In this document: in pieces, positions 1-10,881 of the stretch
Position numbering within the stretch: the first letter of the stretch is position 1
Layout: each line of letters opens with the position of its first letter
Assembly (NCBI GenBank): GCA_963513935.1
Contig: OY740773.1
Coordinates: forward strand, 99,433,291 to 99,497,290
Length of the DNA stretch: 64,000 nucleotides
Source of the DNA: Aphrophora alni
Taxonomy: Eukaryota > Arthropoda > Insecta > Hemiptera > Aphrophoridae
Direction of reading: 5' to 3'
The notes under the pieces: generated by a model
What the model was told of the DNA's origin: nothing
Seen by the model: the letters and a program-made list of their open reading frames with translations, nothing else
Databases searched by the model: none
Made by a program: the position numbers and the translations under genes

Positions 1-919
1 ATTATTATCGTTGATGGCTCATCTTAAATGTCAGGGGGGAAATATATTTTCTTGTTTTATAATTTTTTCTGGGGAAACAAATAGAACCACAAAAAGTGAA
101 GAATCTTTCCCTTTCTTTTAAATATAGTATAACGATTTTTCAAAAACCTAATACGAATTTTCTAATACCTAAACAACTGTTCTTAAAAATGTCAGCATAA
201 AAATATTAACATTGTTCTTTTGGCCGAGAATGCTCCCGGAATTTTATGTATTGCAGAGCCTTAAATGTCTTATACAATTACGAGACATCTCAGCACCCAA
301 TTTACTGAGAATTACCGATCCGGAGTATTAAAATAAATAGAAACTTGCACTCATATTATACAGAGTGTCTTAGGAGTTTTGTAAAAACACTTCTAGGGTG
401 TGTTCTATTGGTAAAAATAAAGAAAGAAGTTACAATAAATAAAACTATATCTCACTAATTAATTATACTTCTAGAAATCACTCTTAATTACAATGGCAAA
501 ATTAAATAATAAATAACTCAATTTTCAGGGACAAGAAAAGAAATTATTTTATTTACTTTAAAGAATGGTAAGAAAACACTTCAATAACAAAATGTTAATA
601 TTTCAATGTTCATATGTAAAAACAAGTAATAACAATTATCTTCAATCCCTTCACTATTCTTGAGAAAACATATCTCAATACTATTTTATAATCTATAATT
701 TTCTTTCACAATTAGAGTTAAATAAGTTTTTTAATTTCTTTAATATAGCTGTACATCGTCAGTATATAATTATTGAAATTGTGATTTGTTAATCTTAATC
801 CTTAATTATTGCATTAGAAATACATTTGTTGTTAAACTTAATGTCCTGTATTATGTTTTGTATTTTAAATTTAGTATTTCTATACTTATAGGCGAGTTTA
901 GCTTGACTTGCTGATACTT
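1..919. other. AT-rich non-coding stretch
   Basis: No reading frame of note, no RNA gene and no repeat that I can recognise. Short A/T runs only. Confidence 0.6.
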
Positions 920-1030
920 CATTCATATTTGGTTTCGCCATTAAAAATAAAAAAACTAGACTATTGTTGACGGTAAGTCATAATTATAATAAATTATCAA
1001 TAGTCGGAATGGCGAAACCAAATATGAATG
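920..1030. repeat. 111-bp hairpin with perfect 23-bp ends
   Basis: Bases 920-942 and 1008-1030 are perfect reverse complements; the arm includes TTTGGTTTCGCCATT. Inside, GACTATTG near 957 can pair with CAATAGTC near 998, giving a second stem after an asymmetric A-rich bulge. This could be the remnant of a tiny inverted-repeat transposon or a transcribed hairpin. The large bulge argues against a standard microRNA precursor. Confidence 0.7.
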
Positions 1031-3589
1031 ATTTATTTTCAGGTTTCAATAAAAATATAATGGTACACAGAAAGCAGCATATTACATACATTGGCCTCTG
1101 TTACAATCAAAGTGAAAACATTAGAATGATAGAACGTTAGTAAAAATATTGTTCAATTTTTATCAATTATTTATTAATTAATTTATTAACTTGTTATTAT
1201 TATAATATTTGTGTTAGTTTTTTTTCTGTCATGATATTAATTTTATTATGAAATATATTTATCATGTTAATGTTATTTGCTTCCTACTACAGACGGATTT
1301 TAATAGAACCAGTTTTTAATTTAATTTTCAAATTAAGGTAAATAACTTTCATAATCTGTTACAATCTGTTAAAAATAACTTTTATAATCTGCTTCTAAAT
1401 ACCTTTAAAATACCATTATAGTTTAATATACTAACAAAGTACTAATTGAGTAACATAATTATTTGTGCTCATAAATACTTTCTTTAAAATTATTTCAAAT
1501 ACAGACTTCGTTCAATTTAGTGAAACAGTGCTAATGAAGTAGCATAAAACCTTTTTGTTCATAAATATACGGTTTTGATAATGTTTTCCGTCAACTTAGT
1601 ATCGCACCCGCAGAATAGAGATCCCACCGAATGTTTGCTGAATGGTAGTAGTTGTTCGTTAGATCATACATTCCGAGACCTGTTGTACTGGCTAGCATAA
1701 CAATGGAAGAGGTTCAAAATACTGGTGGATTAGTAATTTATCAAATCAAGAAATAATTATTTAGTTAAATTATATTTTAAAATGTCTATATATTTAGCCA
1801 AGAACTTTACTCTGTGGTTGAACTTATAATTTTATTTTTGGCCTTTCTGGTTCTTTTGTCTCTTGCACACCAGTGTGATCTAATCCAATTAATCTAACTA
1901 CAAGTTGGCTTAGGTGTCATTTAACGAAAAATTAAAACCTTTGTTTAGTTTCTTATTAATTTCAAAGTACTGTACTGTGTATTGGATGCTTGCAATATTC
2001 AACAAATATGTTTCAATGTTATTTTTTTATTATTTCTTAGTGTTAAGGTGCCTACACATTCGAGCTGGCAGTAAGGCATACTCACTGGTTACCTGGTTGG
2101 TAAACGGAATATAATAAAAATCAGCTTTCACCATTGTAATCCTCCTAGTTGAAAAAAAAAGTATCACACTACCACCTTTCCATTTAGAACATATCAGTTA
2201 ATTCAAGACGGATGGTAAAAATTTGGAACATGTTTTTAAATAGTTTTATCATAATAAATAGCCTTGGAATTTGTATATGATAATATTACTCTCCTGCGAA
2301 ATATTTAGAGGTATTTAGACTTTTGGTTCACCTGGTATTATTTTAAGTATGATTTTAGAGTGTGTGTGTGTGTGTGTGAACGCTCGTCGGCGCAACCGCG
2401 CATGTGGGTTTTATTTGAGAAACGAGAATATTGAACGTGTTTTTATTTTTAGGATTATTTTAGATACTTTGTGTTAACTATTCTTAAAACATTTTAATCG
2501 TCACAAATATAATATTTAAAAATGTATTTTAACCTAAAACAAAAGTTTAACATTGGGATTAATTTTAACGATTTTATAAAAAATACAAAATAGATTGTTT
2601 ACATTATATACTATATTTACACATTTGGGACTGAGGGATAATTGCAATATATCAATTAATTAAATACTGCATTCTATACTTGAAAACATGAATTTTTACA
2701 AAGTTTGATTTTATTGCTCTCTTTGGGTCCGTCCTGACTTCCAGTTTTTGTGTGGAAAAACTTACCTTTTCTAACATTTTAAAGTACGTTTTTATGTGTA
2801 AACAACGATTTTTGACAATTTAACAAATCCGTTGAAGTTTTTATGGCTCTATAAGAATAATTTCAATATTTTAAAATAATTATTTAAATTTTATATTAAA
2901 TCTGCTATTTTGACTTCTTTGGACAGGAACTACTGGTTATTTTAAAATGTTGGACTTTTATGTTTAAACAATAATTATATTTTGTTGTGTTTCTGAGTAA
3001 CACTTTTGAGTAATTAAATTTTTGTTGAGAAGCCATTTTTTATTTGTACAGAAATAGAGAATTGTTATTTAATAAAAAAAAAGAAGATTTTTTTAAAGTC
3101 TACTTAACATTTTTAGCTGGATATCTTTTCGATATTCTACTACCATGAAAATAATTTGAATATTTTTTTGGTTTTTTTTTGCATACATGCATCAGGTCCA
3201 GTTTTAATATTTTCCAAATTCGACATACTCAGTTTCAACAATTTTTGTAATATCGTCTCAAAAACTAGTATAGTAATTCACAAGCATTCTCCACTTGTGT
3301 ACCGAATTTCAAGTCGATATTATCAATATTTTTAAAATAGAGCTAATCACTGCTTGAATTGTTGCATTACCGACGGCACTATCCGAACGCATTACAATAT
3401 CTATTTTAGAAAATGCCCATGGTAACAACTGAAAATAGGTATACATATTTATTGGTAAGTGTATTATTATTAGTGTACCGAGTTTTGACAACCCATAGAG
3501 AAAATATTATACATTAAAGCCAGTAATTAGCGCTAAATATACCCCTGGTACTGAAAATAAAAATGATTCTTCCGGTTCAATTAAAAACA
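1031..3589. other. AT-rich non-coding stretch
   Basis: Nothing gene-like is visible; reading frames are short and of biased composition. A perfect TG dinucleotide run lies at 2361-2378, followed by a short GC-richer patch to about 2406. Confidence 0.55.
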
Positions 3590-3870
3590 TATTTAAGATA
3601 TGACTTGTATTGCAACGTTGTAGTAAATATCTCAAAATTTTAGGTTAACTAGTATATGTTTTATTATAAAACCAAAATTGAAGTCGATACCTTGAAAATT
3701 GTTGAAATTGGAGCCTATAAATTCATGCAGTTTCCTAATACCCACCGCAAATTTACAGTTTTCTCAAAGGCAGGCTCAAATGATTTTGATGAAAATTTTC
3801 TCAAAGGCCAAAACAAAACGTATTGGTCGACATCTACAGAAATTCCGGTTCATGTGTTATCGGAAATCGT
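3590..3870. repeat. Dispersed repeat, copy A
   Basis: Shares long stretches with 4700-5050 in the same orientation: TAAATATCTCAAAATTTT, then GTTTTATTA followed by AAACCAAA(A/G)TTGAAGT, GGAGCCTA and TTGGTCGACATCTACA. The copies differ by many substitutions and indels, so both are old. An 88-codon ORF at 3656-3922 crosses this copy but is broken in copy B, so I read it as chance. Confidence 0.7.
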
Positions 3871-4180
3871 TAATCGGTATCGGTTATGGGAAATAACGAA
3901 AAACCATTGGTCTTGGGATTGATATAAAACGCGTAATTTATCAAACACGGTTTAGTTCAAATTTTAAAATTATGCTAAGATTAATGGCCCAATTTCGTTT
4001 TCAAAATTACGAGGAAAAAGTATTACCGTTCTGGAATAGTTGACAAAAAACAAAAATGAACCTTGACCACCGTCATTAAAGTGATTATGAGTGTATGCCT
4101 ATGAAAGAATTATATTCTATAGTATATTGTCTTGTATCTAATTACTCACCTCAAGACATAAAGGCTATCGCGGTTTCCAT

Positions 4181-4205
4181 CACTACACTACACTACACTA
4201 CACTA
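4181..4205 (+). repeat. (CACTA)5 microsatellite
   Basis: Five perfect copies of CACTA, flanked on both sides by GGTTTCCATCA-type sequence, so the flanks themselves look like a short duplication. Confidence 0.9.
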
Positions 4206-4699
4206 GGTTTCCATCATCAGGCCGCACAAAATAGTCAAATCACTTATTAGAGGTCGTCACATAACAATAAAACACTAAAAACACAACACAACGTAAAACC
4301 GTTAACAGCACAAACAGTTATTTTGGCCGAAATATCGCGTGCATGGCCAATACCCGGCAAATCTAAACTGCGGAATTATTGCTGTAGGCACAGATACTCC
4401 CTGCCTTCTCTGTTATCTATCGTGGTGGTCTAGTATGACGTTTGTTTATCATGCTGTCTGTCTAGATGCTTACGACATCATAAATTAGATTTGATTTAAA
4501 TGATAGTTTGTCATTGGGGATATTAGATGAATCTATTTTTACACCTTTATAGATCTCGAACTCTTCTACGGAATCCATGTACTTACTTTTTTTTTTTTGC
4601 AAAAGTGTAATATCTCCATGTTAGATTGGATATCTGTGTATTTATGGTTTTTGTTCCATTAAAAAATAAAAATTTAATATGACTTGAAACTAGGTACAC
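4206..4699. other. Non-coding stretch
   Basis: No gene or recognisable repeat apart from short poly-T near 4590. Confidence 0.5.
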
Positions 4700-5050
4700 A
4701 TGCAGAGTAACTTGCATTCCAAGGTTGGATTAAATATCTCAAAATTTTGGGAATGATAAAATTTTGTGTAGTACCGACGGGAAAATCCGTGCATATACCA
4801 ATTCTTACTTTCAACTATTTTTTTCTATTTGCTTAAAACTTTGTATATACATTAACTTGTTTATGTTTTATTAGAAAACCAAAGTTGAAGTTGATACCTT
4901 AAAAATTGTTGAGATTGGAGCCTAAAAGTTCTTGCGATTTTTGACTTATCGGTTTAAATGATTTTGATCTAATTTTTCTCAAGAGTCCCGAACAAAACTT
5001 GTTGGTCGACATCTACAAAAATTGCGGTTTATGCGTTATGGGAGTTGGTC
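4700..5050. repeat. Dispersed repeat, copy B
   Basis: Diverged direct copy of 3590-3870, offset by roughly 1.1-1.2 kb, with an extra insertion at about 4755-4855 relative to copy A. No coding capacity. The family is not recognised. Confidence 0.7.
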
Positions 5051-5841
5051 TTTGTTTACACTCTTATTTTAGGTTCACAATGTCTTCCTTATCATATCAT
5101 TTCTTTATAGGTTACCTTCCTCTCTCTTAATATCAAAATTTATTTTTTTATAGTTGTTGTAGCACTATGAAACGATATGTATTTGAATATATTTAATTTT
5201 ACGGTTATTGTTTAATATGGCTGTGTCAGACTATTCATTTATTACAGGTACTCACTATTTATGTTTATGTTACTTATATTCACAATGAATGTGAAATATT
5301 TATTATTTATAAAATCGATAAATAATAGGAACTAATTTTAATGTAGATATATTTTAAATTACCGTCATTATGAAACGGATTACTTTAAGGCAATTTATAA
5401 CTAGCTAAATGGTTTAAGGTATGTTTGCCATGCTGTGGATTAACCCTAAAACTTTTCTGTCCTTATTAGTTATACAAGCATAAAATATGGGTGTTAAACA
5501 GATTATTATTATTTTTTCAAACTAGAGCATATTGATGAGTATCGTGCAAAATTACTACTCAATTGGTCGTACTGTTCTAGAGATATAAATTATTTAGTAA
5601 CAAAAATACAAAATGGCGGATAGTTGGTAAAAGAAGCGTTACCTAATATGTGTTTATAGGAACTTCTTTTAAATTTAAACCCTTATAAGCACCCCCTAAA
5701 TTATCTCCGCGCATTACAGAAACACCGTGGTAACTTCCGTGACGTTACCACAAAAGGTAGGGCTACAAACGGAAAACGCGAACTGACCGCGTGTTTGTAC
5801 GTTGAAACGATTTTAGTTTACCTCTTTACCCTTTTTTACAG
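5051..5841. other. Non-coding stretch with a small hairpin
   Basis: No gene seen. At 5727-5751 a perfect 8-bp stem (GTGGTAAC / GTTACCAC) encloses a 9-base loop. It lies about 90 bases upstream of the possible exon at 5842. Confidence 0.5.
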
Positions 5842-5994
5842 AGCAAGTTATGATGAAGGTGAAAAAATAAAATTTACTGATAAATCCGTTTTGAATCTAA
5901 AAAAATGTTTGGAGTCTGTCGTATGTAGGCCTACAGAGTCTGTCTCAAAAATCGCGCATTGGAATACATATCAGCTTCTAATTGGCGTAGGAAG
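5842..5994 (+). CDS. Possible 153-bp internal exon, unidentified
   Basis: A pyrimidine-rich tract ending TTTTTTACAG precedes 5842, and GAAG|GTAATA follows at 5991-6000, so both ends look like splice sites. The enclosed sequence is open for exactly 51 codons' worth of bases in one frame and reads ASYDEGEKIKF... then ...WNTYQLLIGVG, a fairly charged, protein-like composition. A 153-bp length keeps the frame if the exon is skipped. I do not recognise the protein family, no neighbouring exon is visible, and AT-rich DNA yields such patterns by chance, so this is only a candidate. Confidence 0.2.
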
Positions 5995-6063
5995 GTAATA
6001 GACACATTAATGGAAAGCTCTTGGTTGGGTCTATCTATAGGGAGTGCTAAATCTTAGGTTCCA

Positions 6064-6090
6064 TATACAGGGTATTCCGAAAAATATTAA
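6064..6090 (+). repeat. Terminal-inverted-repeat-like end
   Basis: TACAGGGTATTCCGAAAAAT resembles the CAGGGTGTTCC-type ends of Tc1/mariner-type elements, and TA precedes the C. A near copy (TACAGGGTGTCCCGAAAAAT) is at about 48449. No matching right end was found, so this is probably one end of a broken element. Confidence 0.45.
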
Positions 6091-6176
6091 ACGTTTTTCC
6101 CCCGTTTTTTTAAATAACGATATTAATGTTTCCCCTTCAATTACTCCTAAAAAGTCCACATTCTTTTCCCCATTAC

Positions 6177-6899
6177 ACAGTTTTATCTCATTAACTCGGC
6201 CATAACACAAGAAAAACATTCATGTGACATCTCTTTTGAAAGCTGTTTACATTTGCTATCTGATAAAGTAACTAAATATATAAATTTTCTTCACAGAGTG
6301 TTCCTAAAATTATTTTTTATAGAATTATTTTGGTGAATTAATTATTTCTACTCCAAAGTGAATTGGTTTTTAACTTTTAGTCCAAAGGTTCTGAATTCTC
6401 ATTCATTATTCCCTAGTATTGCAAAATTACACCAGCTTTTACCCAACAGATGTATTGGGCGAATTGGCCATCGAACGACGCTCTAGATCTCCAGATTGAA
6501 AACCTTTAGTTTATTTCCTTTGTGGCTATTTGAAAATAAACGTTTACTATAATAGACCTACGAATCTGAAACCTGAAAGAAAAATACGACTAGCAATACA
6601 GAAAATTAGAGATGAAATTAAAAGTAAAGCAATACATGCGGTTTATACTCGTTTGGAACATTGTCAAGTAGCTCTTGGTGGACATTTTGAACATAAACAC
6701 ATACTTTCCGTAGTCTTCTATGGTTTACGTTGTTAAATATAAACAGTTTTAGTACAGCTTGTAGTTTTTCTTAGTTTTGGATTGTACACAAAATAAAATC
6801 ATTTTTTGTATTAAAAAAAAATTTTTTTTGGAACACTGTGCAATTAAAAACTAATTACATTATCAGATAGCAAATGTAAACAAATGAGATAAGACTGTG
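6177..6899. mobile_element. Nested inverted-repeat element around a transposase relic
   Basis: Three nested inverted-repeat pairs are visible. CACAGTTTTATCTCATT near 6177 pairs with 6883-6899. A perfect 23-bp pair sits at 6244-6266 and 6860-6882. CACAGAGTGTTCC near 6293 pairs with GGAACACTGTG ending near 6841. The innermost pair looks like the terminal repeats of a deleted Tc1/mariner-type element, whose interior carries a decayed transposase C-terminus. The outer pairs may belong to a larger element or to a second insertion. Exact ends and target duplication are unresolved. Confidence 0.6.
6449..6736 (+). pseudogene. DDE transposase C-terminal relic (Tc1/mariner superfamily)
   Basis: In one frame the sequence reads ERRSRSPD, a stop (TGA at 6497-6499), then KPLVYFLCGYLK, followed by NRPTNLKP...IRDEIKSKA and GGHFEH near the end. 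This order (RSPDL.P.DFFLWGYLK, then a Pro/Thr turn, then a helical segment, then GGHFEH) is the known C-terminal layout of insect IS630/Tc1/mariner-type transposases of the mobile-element group found in many arthropods. Only about 95 residues of the usual roughly 350 remain. The HTH and first catalytic Asp residues are gone and an in-frame stop sits inside the PRSPDL motif, so it is not functional. The identification rests on motif order, not on a search. Confidence 0.72.
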
Positions 6900-6973
6900 A
6901 TATTTGATTCATCAATATGTTGTATCTAAGTAAAATAAAAACAGTAATAAACCAGAAAACTCGCGTAAAATTC

Positions 6974-7035
6974 AATGTATATAAGGGTGGTTGCCGCCGG
7001 CCATATTAATGTATATAAGGGTCGTTGCCGCCCTC
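6974..7035 (+). repeat. Two-copy tandem repeat, 34-bp period
   Basis: AATGTATATAAGGGT(G/C)GTTGCCGCC occurs at 6974 and again at 7008. The GC-rich GCCGCC core stands out from the AT-rich surroundings. Confidence 0.8.
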
Positions 7036-7376
7036 AATACACTTTTAACTACTTAAATCCTAATTTTAATCCATTATAAAAATAAATTCTATGTTAAAAG
7101 TGTACATTTATCGGGCTAATAGTATATACTTTAATTGAAGACATACTTATCGTTCTTGTAATAACAAAAAATATAGATATTAAAATTCCTAATTATTTTT
7201 TGACTGAAATTAACGACAGGAGTAAGTACGGTAACATTAAAGAAATGAAAAACGGAGGTGTGTTGCAAGCCTGTACACATATGTCCCATTTCTGAGGATT
7301 TATACAAAACCGACCCCTTTCTGAAGAGTTGGTCATCAGAATAGGACAGTCCTCAGAAAGGGTACAGTTGCGTATC

Positions 7377-7400
7377 TATATATATATATATATATATATA
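7377..7400. repeat. (TA)n microsatellite
   Basis: About 24 bases of uninterrupted TA. The sequence just upstream (7263-7376) is unique and non-coding. Confidence 0.85.
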
Positions 7401-7570
7401 GTATCGAAAGAGTTAATTCGACCATAGTCGGTAAATCCTAATATTTTTTTCTGAAAATTATAAATTTCATTTGGATTTTTTGTTTATATAAAAAAACTTT
7501 TCTTCGTCATTGGCTAATAAAAAAAAAGAAGGAAATAACACAAAACAAAGACCCTTAGCCTAGTATACTA

Positions 7571-8359
7571 CCGGGTGTTCAAAAAGTCTGGAAACCCCTT
7601 AATAGTAGGGTCTAATTTTATTAATAAACGCAGAACAATGAAATTCTAGGATTACGTCCTCATTGTAGTTACTAACTTTTTGGGAATTTTAGCTACCTTT
7701 TTTCGCTTTGGGGGTACGTCCTGTGGAGGAAGTTTAAAAAATCTTAAAAGTAAGCATAGGTCGAATTATACATCATTTTAAAGGTCTTTGTTAGAGGAAC
7801 ACATTGCCGCAATCCCGAATGAAAAAGGACCATTCGTTTGGAAATGGCAGCCTCTTAAAGTTTGTTAACTTTACGTTGCGGAGAGTAAGAGGCAGAAGTG
7901 AATACTCAACCGTGTTGGTTATGTTAGTGTTTAAGCTATGAGAATTTCACGGCTGGAGTGTGGAGGGATAGGAAATTCTCATAGCTGTGAAATTCTCAAA
8001 GCTAAAACACTAACATAACCAACACGGTTGGGCATTCACTTCTGCCTCTTACTCTCCGCAACGTAAAGTTAACAAACTTTAAGAGGCTGTCATTTCCAAA
8101 CGAATGGTCCTTTTTCATTCGGGATTGCGGCAATGTGTTCCTCTAACAAAGACCTTTAAAATGATGTATAATTCGACCTATGCTTACATTTAAGATTTTT
8201 TAAACTTCCTCCACAGGACGTCCCCCCAAAGCGAAAAAAGGTAGCTAAAATTCCCAAAAAGTCAGTAACTACAATGAGGACGTAATCCTAGCGTTTCATT
8301 GTTCTGCGTTTATTAATAAAATTACTATTAAGGGGTTTCCAAACTTTTTGAACACACGG
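7571..8359. mobile_element. Near-perfect foldback transposon (789 bp)
   Basis: The left arm (7571-7954) and right arm (7983-8359) are reverse complements over almost their whole length, with a loop of about 28 bases. The ends read CCGGGTGTTCAAAAAGTCTGG and its near-complement, and TA dinucleotides flank both ends (7569-7570, 8360-8361), as expected from TA-target Tc1/mariner-type transposition. Arm mismatches are few, so the palindrome is either young or kept alike by conversion. It encodes nothing and would be non-autonomous. Related ends and internal sequence occur at 46633-47803 and 31835-31985. Confidence 0.85.
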
Positions 8360-8365
8360 TATAAT

Positions 8366-8764
8366 AGCGTCACGTCAGAAAAGAATAAGAGTTGGTCAAG
8401 ATAGACGTGATAGGAAAGATGAAAGAGAGGTATCTAACCCAAAACTACAAGAACAAATATAGGATCCAGCTACGCGTTGCCATACCCGTACTCATTATAA
8501 TGAGCCCCTGAGGGTAACTTTTGGGAAGGAGAAAGGTAATGCATTGGAAAACATAAAATAAAATAAAATGTAATTTAAGCCATATATAAACGTAACGTAC
8601 AATAACATCAGCTAAGTAGTATAGAATTAAGATTGTTATAACTAATGAAAACTAAATGAATTAACGAAAAACATAGCAAACCAAAACCAAATAAAAAAGA
8701 ACCAAAAACTAATCACAAAAAATCAGTTCGTAAGTTGTTCATCAAAGAGTGAAAATGAATCATC

Positions 8765-8804
<40 letters not shown>
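8366..8804 (+). mobile_element. SINE-like dispersed repeat with A tract
   Basis: The body at 8366-8520 matches a family seen several times in this window: AGAAAAGAA(C/T)AAGAGTTGG, then GATAGGAAAGAT, TCTAACCCAA, GATCCAGCT and CCCGTACTC with CCCTGAGG at the end. A-rich sequence follows and ends in a 36-base poly-A at 8769-8804, which could be a retroposon tail. The insertion lies immediately outside the foldback element. No tRNA-like head was clear. Confidence 0.6.
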
Positions 8805-8806
<2 letters not shown>

Positions 8807-8879
8807 ATAATAATTAAATAATGCATTAAACTTGTTTTCACTCTGTGCCTCTTGTCATGAGCATAAATCGTTATTTGAT

Positions 8880-9190
8880 TGATCGGTTTGGATAATTAAT
8901 ATTCAAATTTCACTAAAATCGGATGATCTTATTTTGAGAAACAGTCCTACGGTCGATATTAGGTATTTCACTGATAACTCACAAACATTGGAGAGATAAC
9001 CAATGCGTTTTGGGTTATTAGAGGTCTTGATAAAAATCGTTACAGCTGTTTTCGAGAAAATTGTGATTTTGTGTTATTTAAAAAAAAACGAAAAAAATTC
9101 ATTTGACCAAAATATACCGACATATTAAATTTGATTAAAATCGGTTCACGCGTTTGGGCTGTAAGACTGACATTGTTCCAAAATCACGTC
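8880..9190. repeat. Dispersed repeat 'M' (CAAATTT...AAATCGG motif)
   Basis: Contains the recurring phrases TTCAAATTTCACTAAAATCGG, TTTTCGAGAAAATTGTGATTTT and GATTAAAATCGGTTCACGCG, which recur in altered form near 36720-37040, 42950-43160 and 54390-54560. It is non-coding and the family is not identified. Confidence 0.5.
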
Positions 9191-9635
9191 ATCGATTTTA
9201 TGACCAACCACAACAATTTATCTACGCGCCAAGCGTAAATAAAGAGGATATACAAAAATTTGTTTCAAATTAATTGTAATAAACTTAAATTATAAAAAAT
9301 AAAATTTATTAAAATTAATTTTTAAAAGATAATATTTTTCCGCAAAGTAAACAAATTAACATAATATGTGAAAGGTTAGGATAAAATCCCATGATAGCTT
9401 GTTAAGTTACAATACTAATCAGTTTTATAAAAAGTCTTATCACAGAGATGACCTCTGTAATGTTCCACTTCAAGAAAGTAATAACCATCTAGAGTTCATG
9501 GGATAAATTTAGAATATCATATTTAACAAAATTTAGAAATGATAATAAATCTGTATCAATAACCGTTGATTAGTTATGGGACATTTAGTGTAATATAAAA
9601 TGTTTTTAGTTATTTCAACAATCCTTAATTGTCGG

Positions 9636-9955
9636 AACTACCCTTAGAGGACCCACTTTAGTAAGGGTTTGGAAATCCCGATGGAACAGAGCTGGATCTA
9701 CATTTTATTCATACAATTTTGGGTTTGATCACTTTCATATTTCCTACGCTTTCAGGTCTCTCTTAACCAACTCTTGTTCTTTTCGACCCTGACGCTATTA
9801 GAATATTCCAGGAGGGTAGGAGCGAGAACTAGCCGAGCCAAAATATGACGAGGTAATTTTGGAGGATCGAGGGTCGGTGGAGAAAAGTCAAAAAAGGTCA
9901 GAGAAGAGATTCCCAGAATAGTCGAATTTCCTGTATAAATAGAAACGCAAGACGG
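9636..9955 (-). mobile_element. SINE-like dispersed repeat, minus-strand copy
   Basis: Reverse-complement match to the body at 8366-8520: AGAGCTGGATCTACA, then TTGGGTTTGATC, CATATTTCCTACG, TCTTAACCAACTCTTGTTC and GACCCTGACGCTATTAGAAT. The 69-codon minus-strand ORF here is a by-product of the repeat. Confidence 0.6.
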
Positions 9956-9998
9956 GGACATTAATTATACATTAATGTTATATTGTCCGATATCAGTA

Positions 9999-9999
9999 T

Positions 10000-10032
<33 letters not shown>

Positions 10033-10047
10033 TATATATATATAATA
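9999..10047. repeat. (TA)n microsatellite
   Basis: Two blocks of alternating AT separated by an AA interruption; this is low-complexity sequence only. Confidence 0.85.
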
Positions 10048-10246
10048 TTCTAACCTGTCAGTGATGATTCTTGCGACCAGTAATATAACCTACATTTTTG
10101 TTTACCAAAAACTCGTCTTTCTCTCTAGTCTCGACTTCTGGCAACCAGCTGGCTCTCACTCCTCATGTAGAGATTTGATAAATATCATTAAAAAGGAGCA
10201 GACTCTAACTCCGTCCTAGATATTCGAGGGCTAAGTGTTTATTTAT

Positions 10247-10336
10247 ATTCTTTTCTTTCTTTTTTTTTTTATAAGGCGATGATGACCGAGATCTATCTCG
10301 CCGTTAAAGAACAAGAAAAAAAAGAAAAGAAAAACA
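10247..10336. repeat. About 90-bp pyrimidine/purine hairpin
   Basis: TTCTTTTCTTTCTTTTTT on the left can pair with AAGAAAAAAAAGAAAAGAAA on the right. The tip contains GGCGATGATGACCGAG and ATCTCGCC, which also pair in part. The tip phrase GGCGATGATG recurs near 39951, so the hairpin may be built on a repeat end. Confidence 0.55.
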
Positions 10337-10340
10337 ATTT

Positions 10341-10881
10341 AATAAAAAAGGAAATAAACATAACCAAGCTGCACTCGGTAAAACAACTTTCAACAACTCC
10401 TGAGGGTGGCCAGAACAAGTTGAAGGTTGAGTGAAGGGTTTTGACTATTGTAACAGACCACGCCCATTGCGTGGCTGAGTTACACGCGGGATCCTTATAT
10501 GCAATGATTCAGCACTTTAGATGTAATTTATTGACTTTTACTCTCAGTAGTCCTAAACATCCTTTCTCTAATAGTGTTTTCAACTCTGATGTAAGGTGGT
10601 CAAGCACGTGACTTATATTTATACAGCTATCAATGGACATACTGGTGTTATCTTACCACAAATTATTCATTGTTAGAAAAATTGGGAGGTGAAAATAATT
10701 TGTTTTATTTATTCGTATTATACAATAGAAATTAGACTACCATGTAAGTTTTAAAAAAATTGACAACTTGTTACATATACAGACTTGTACTAAACATTAT
10801 TAAACAAAAAATTACTCAATAGGTCTTCAAGTTAAAGTATAGTTGGTTAAATTAAGAGAAGTCCCTATTCCGTTGGTCACA
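10341..10881. other. Unique non-coding flank of the satellite
   Basis: No gene or repeat recognised. The satellite starts abruptly after GTTGGTCACA. Confidence 0.5.

Noticed and set aside
920..1030. Canonical microRNA precursor
   Set aside because: The inner part has a large one-sided A-rich bulge and the loop is AT-rich without a clear continuous duplex beyond the 23-bp stem.
3656..3922. 88-codon ORF as a conserved gene
   Set aside because: It lies in a dispersed repeat whose second copy (4856-5050) has frameshifts and stops in the same region.
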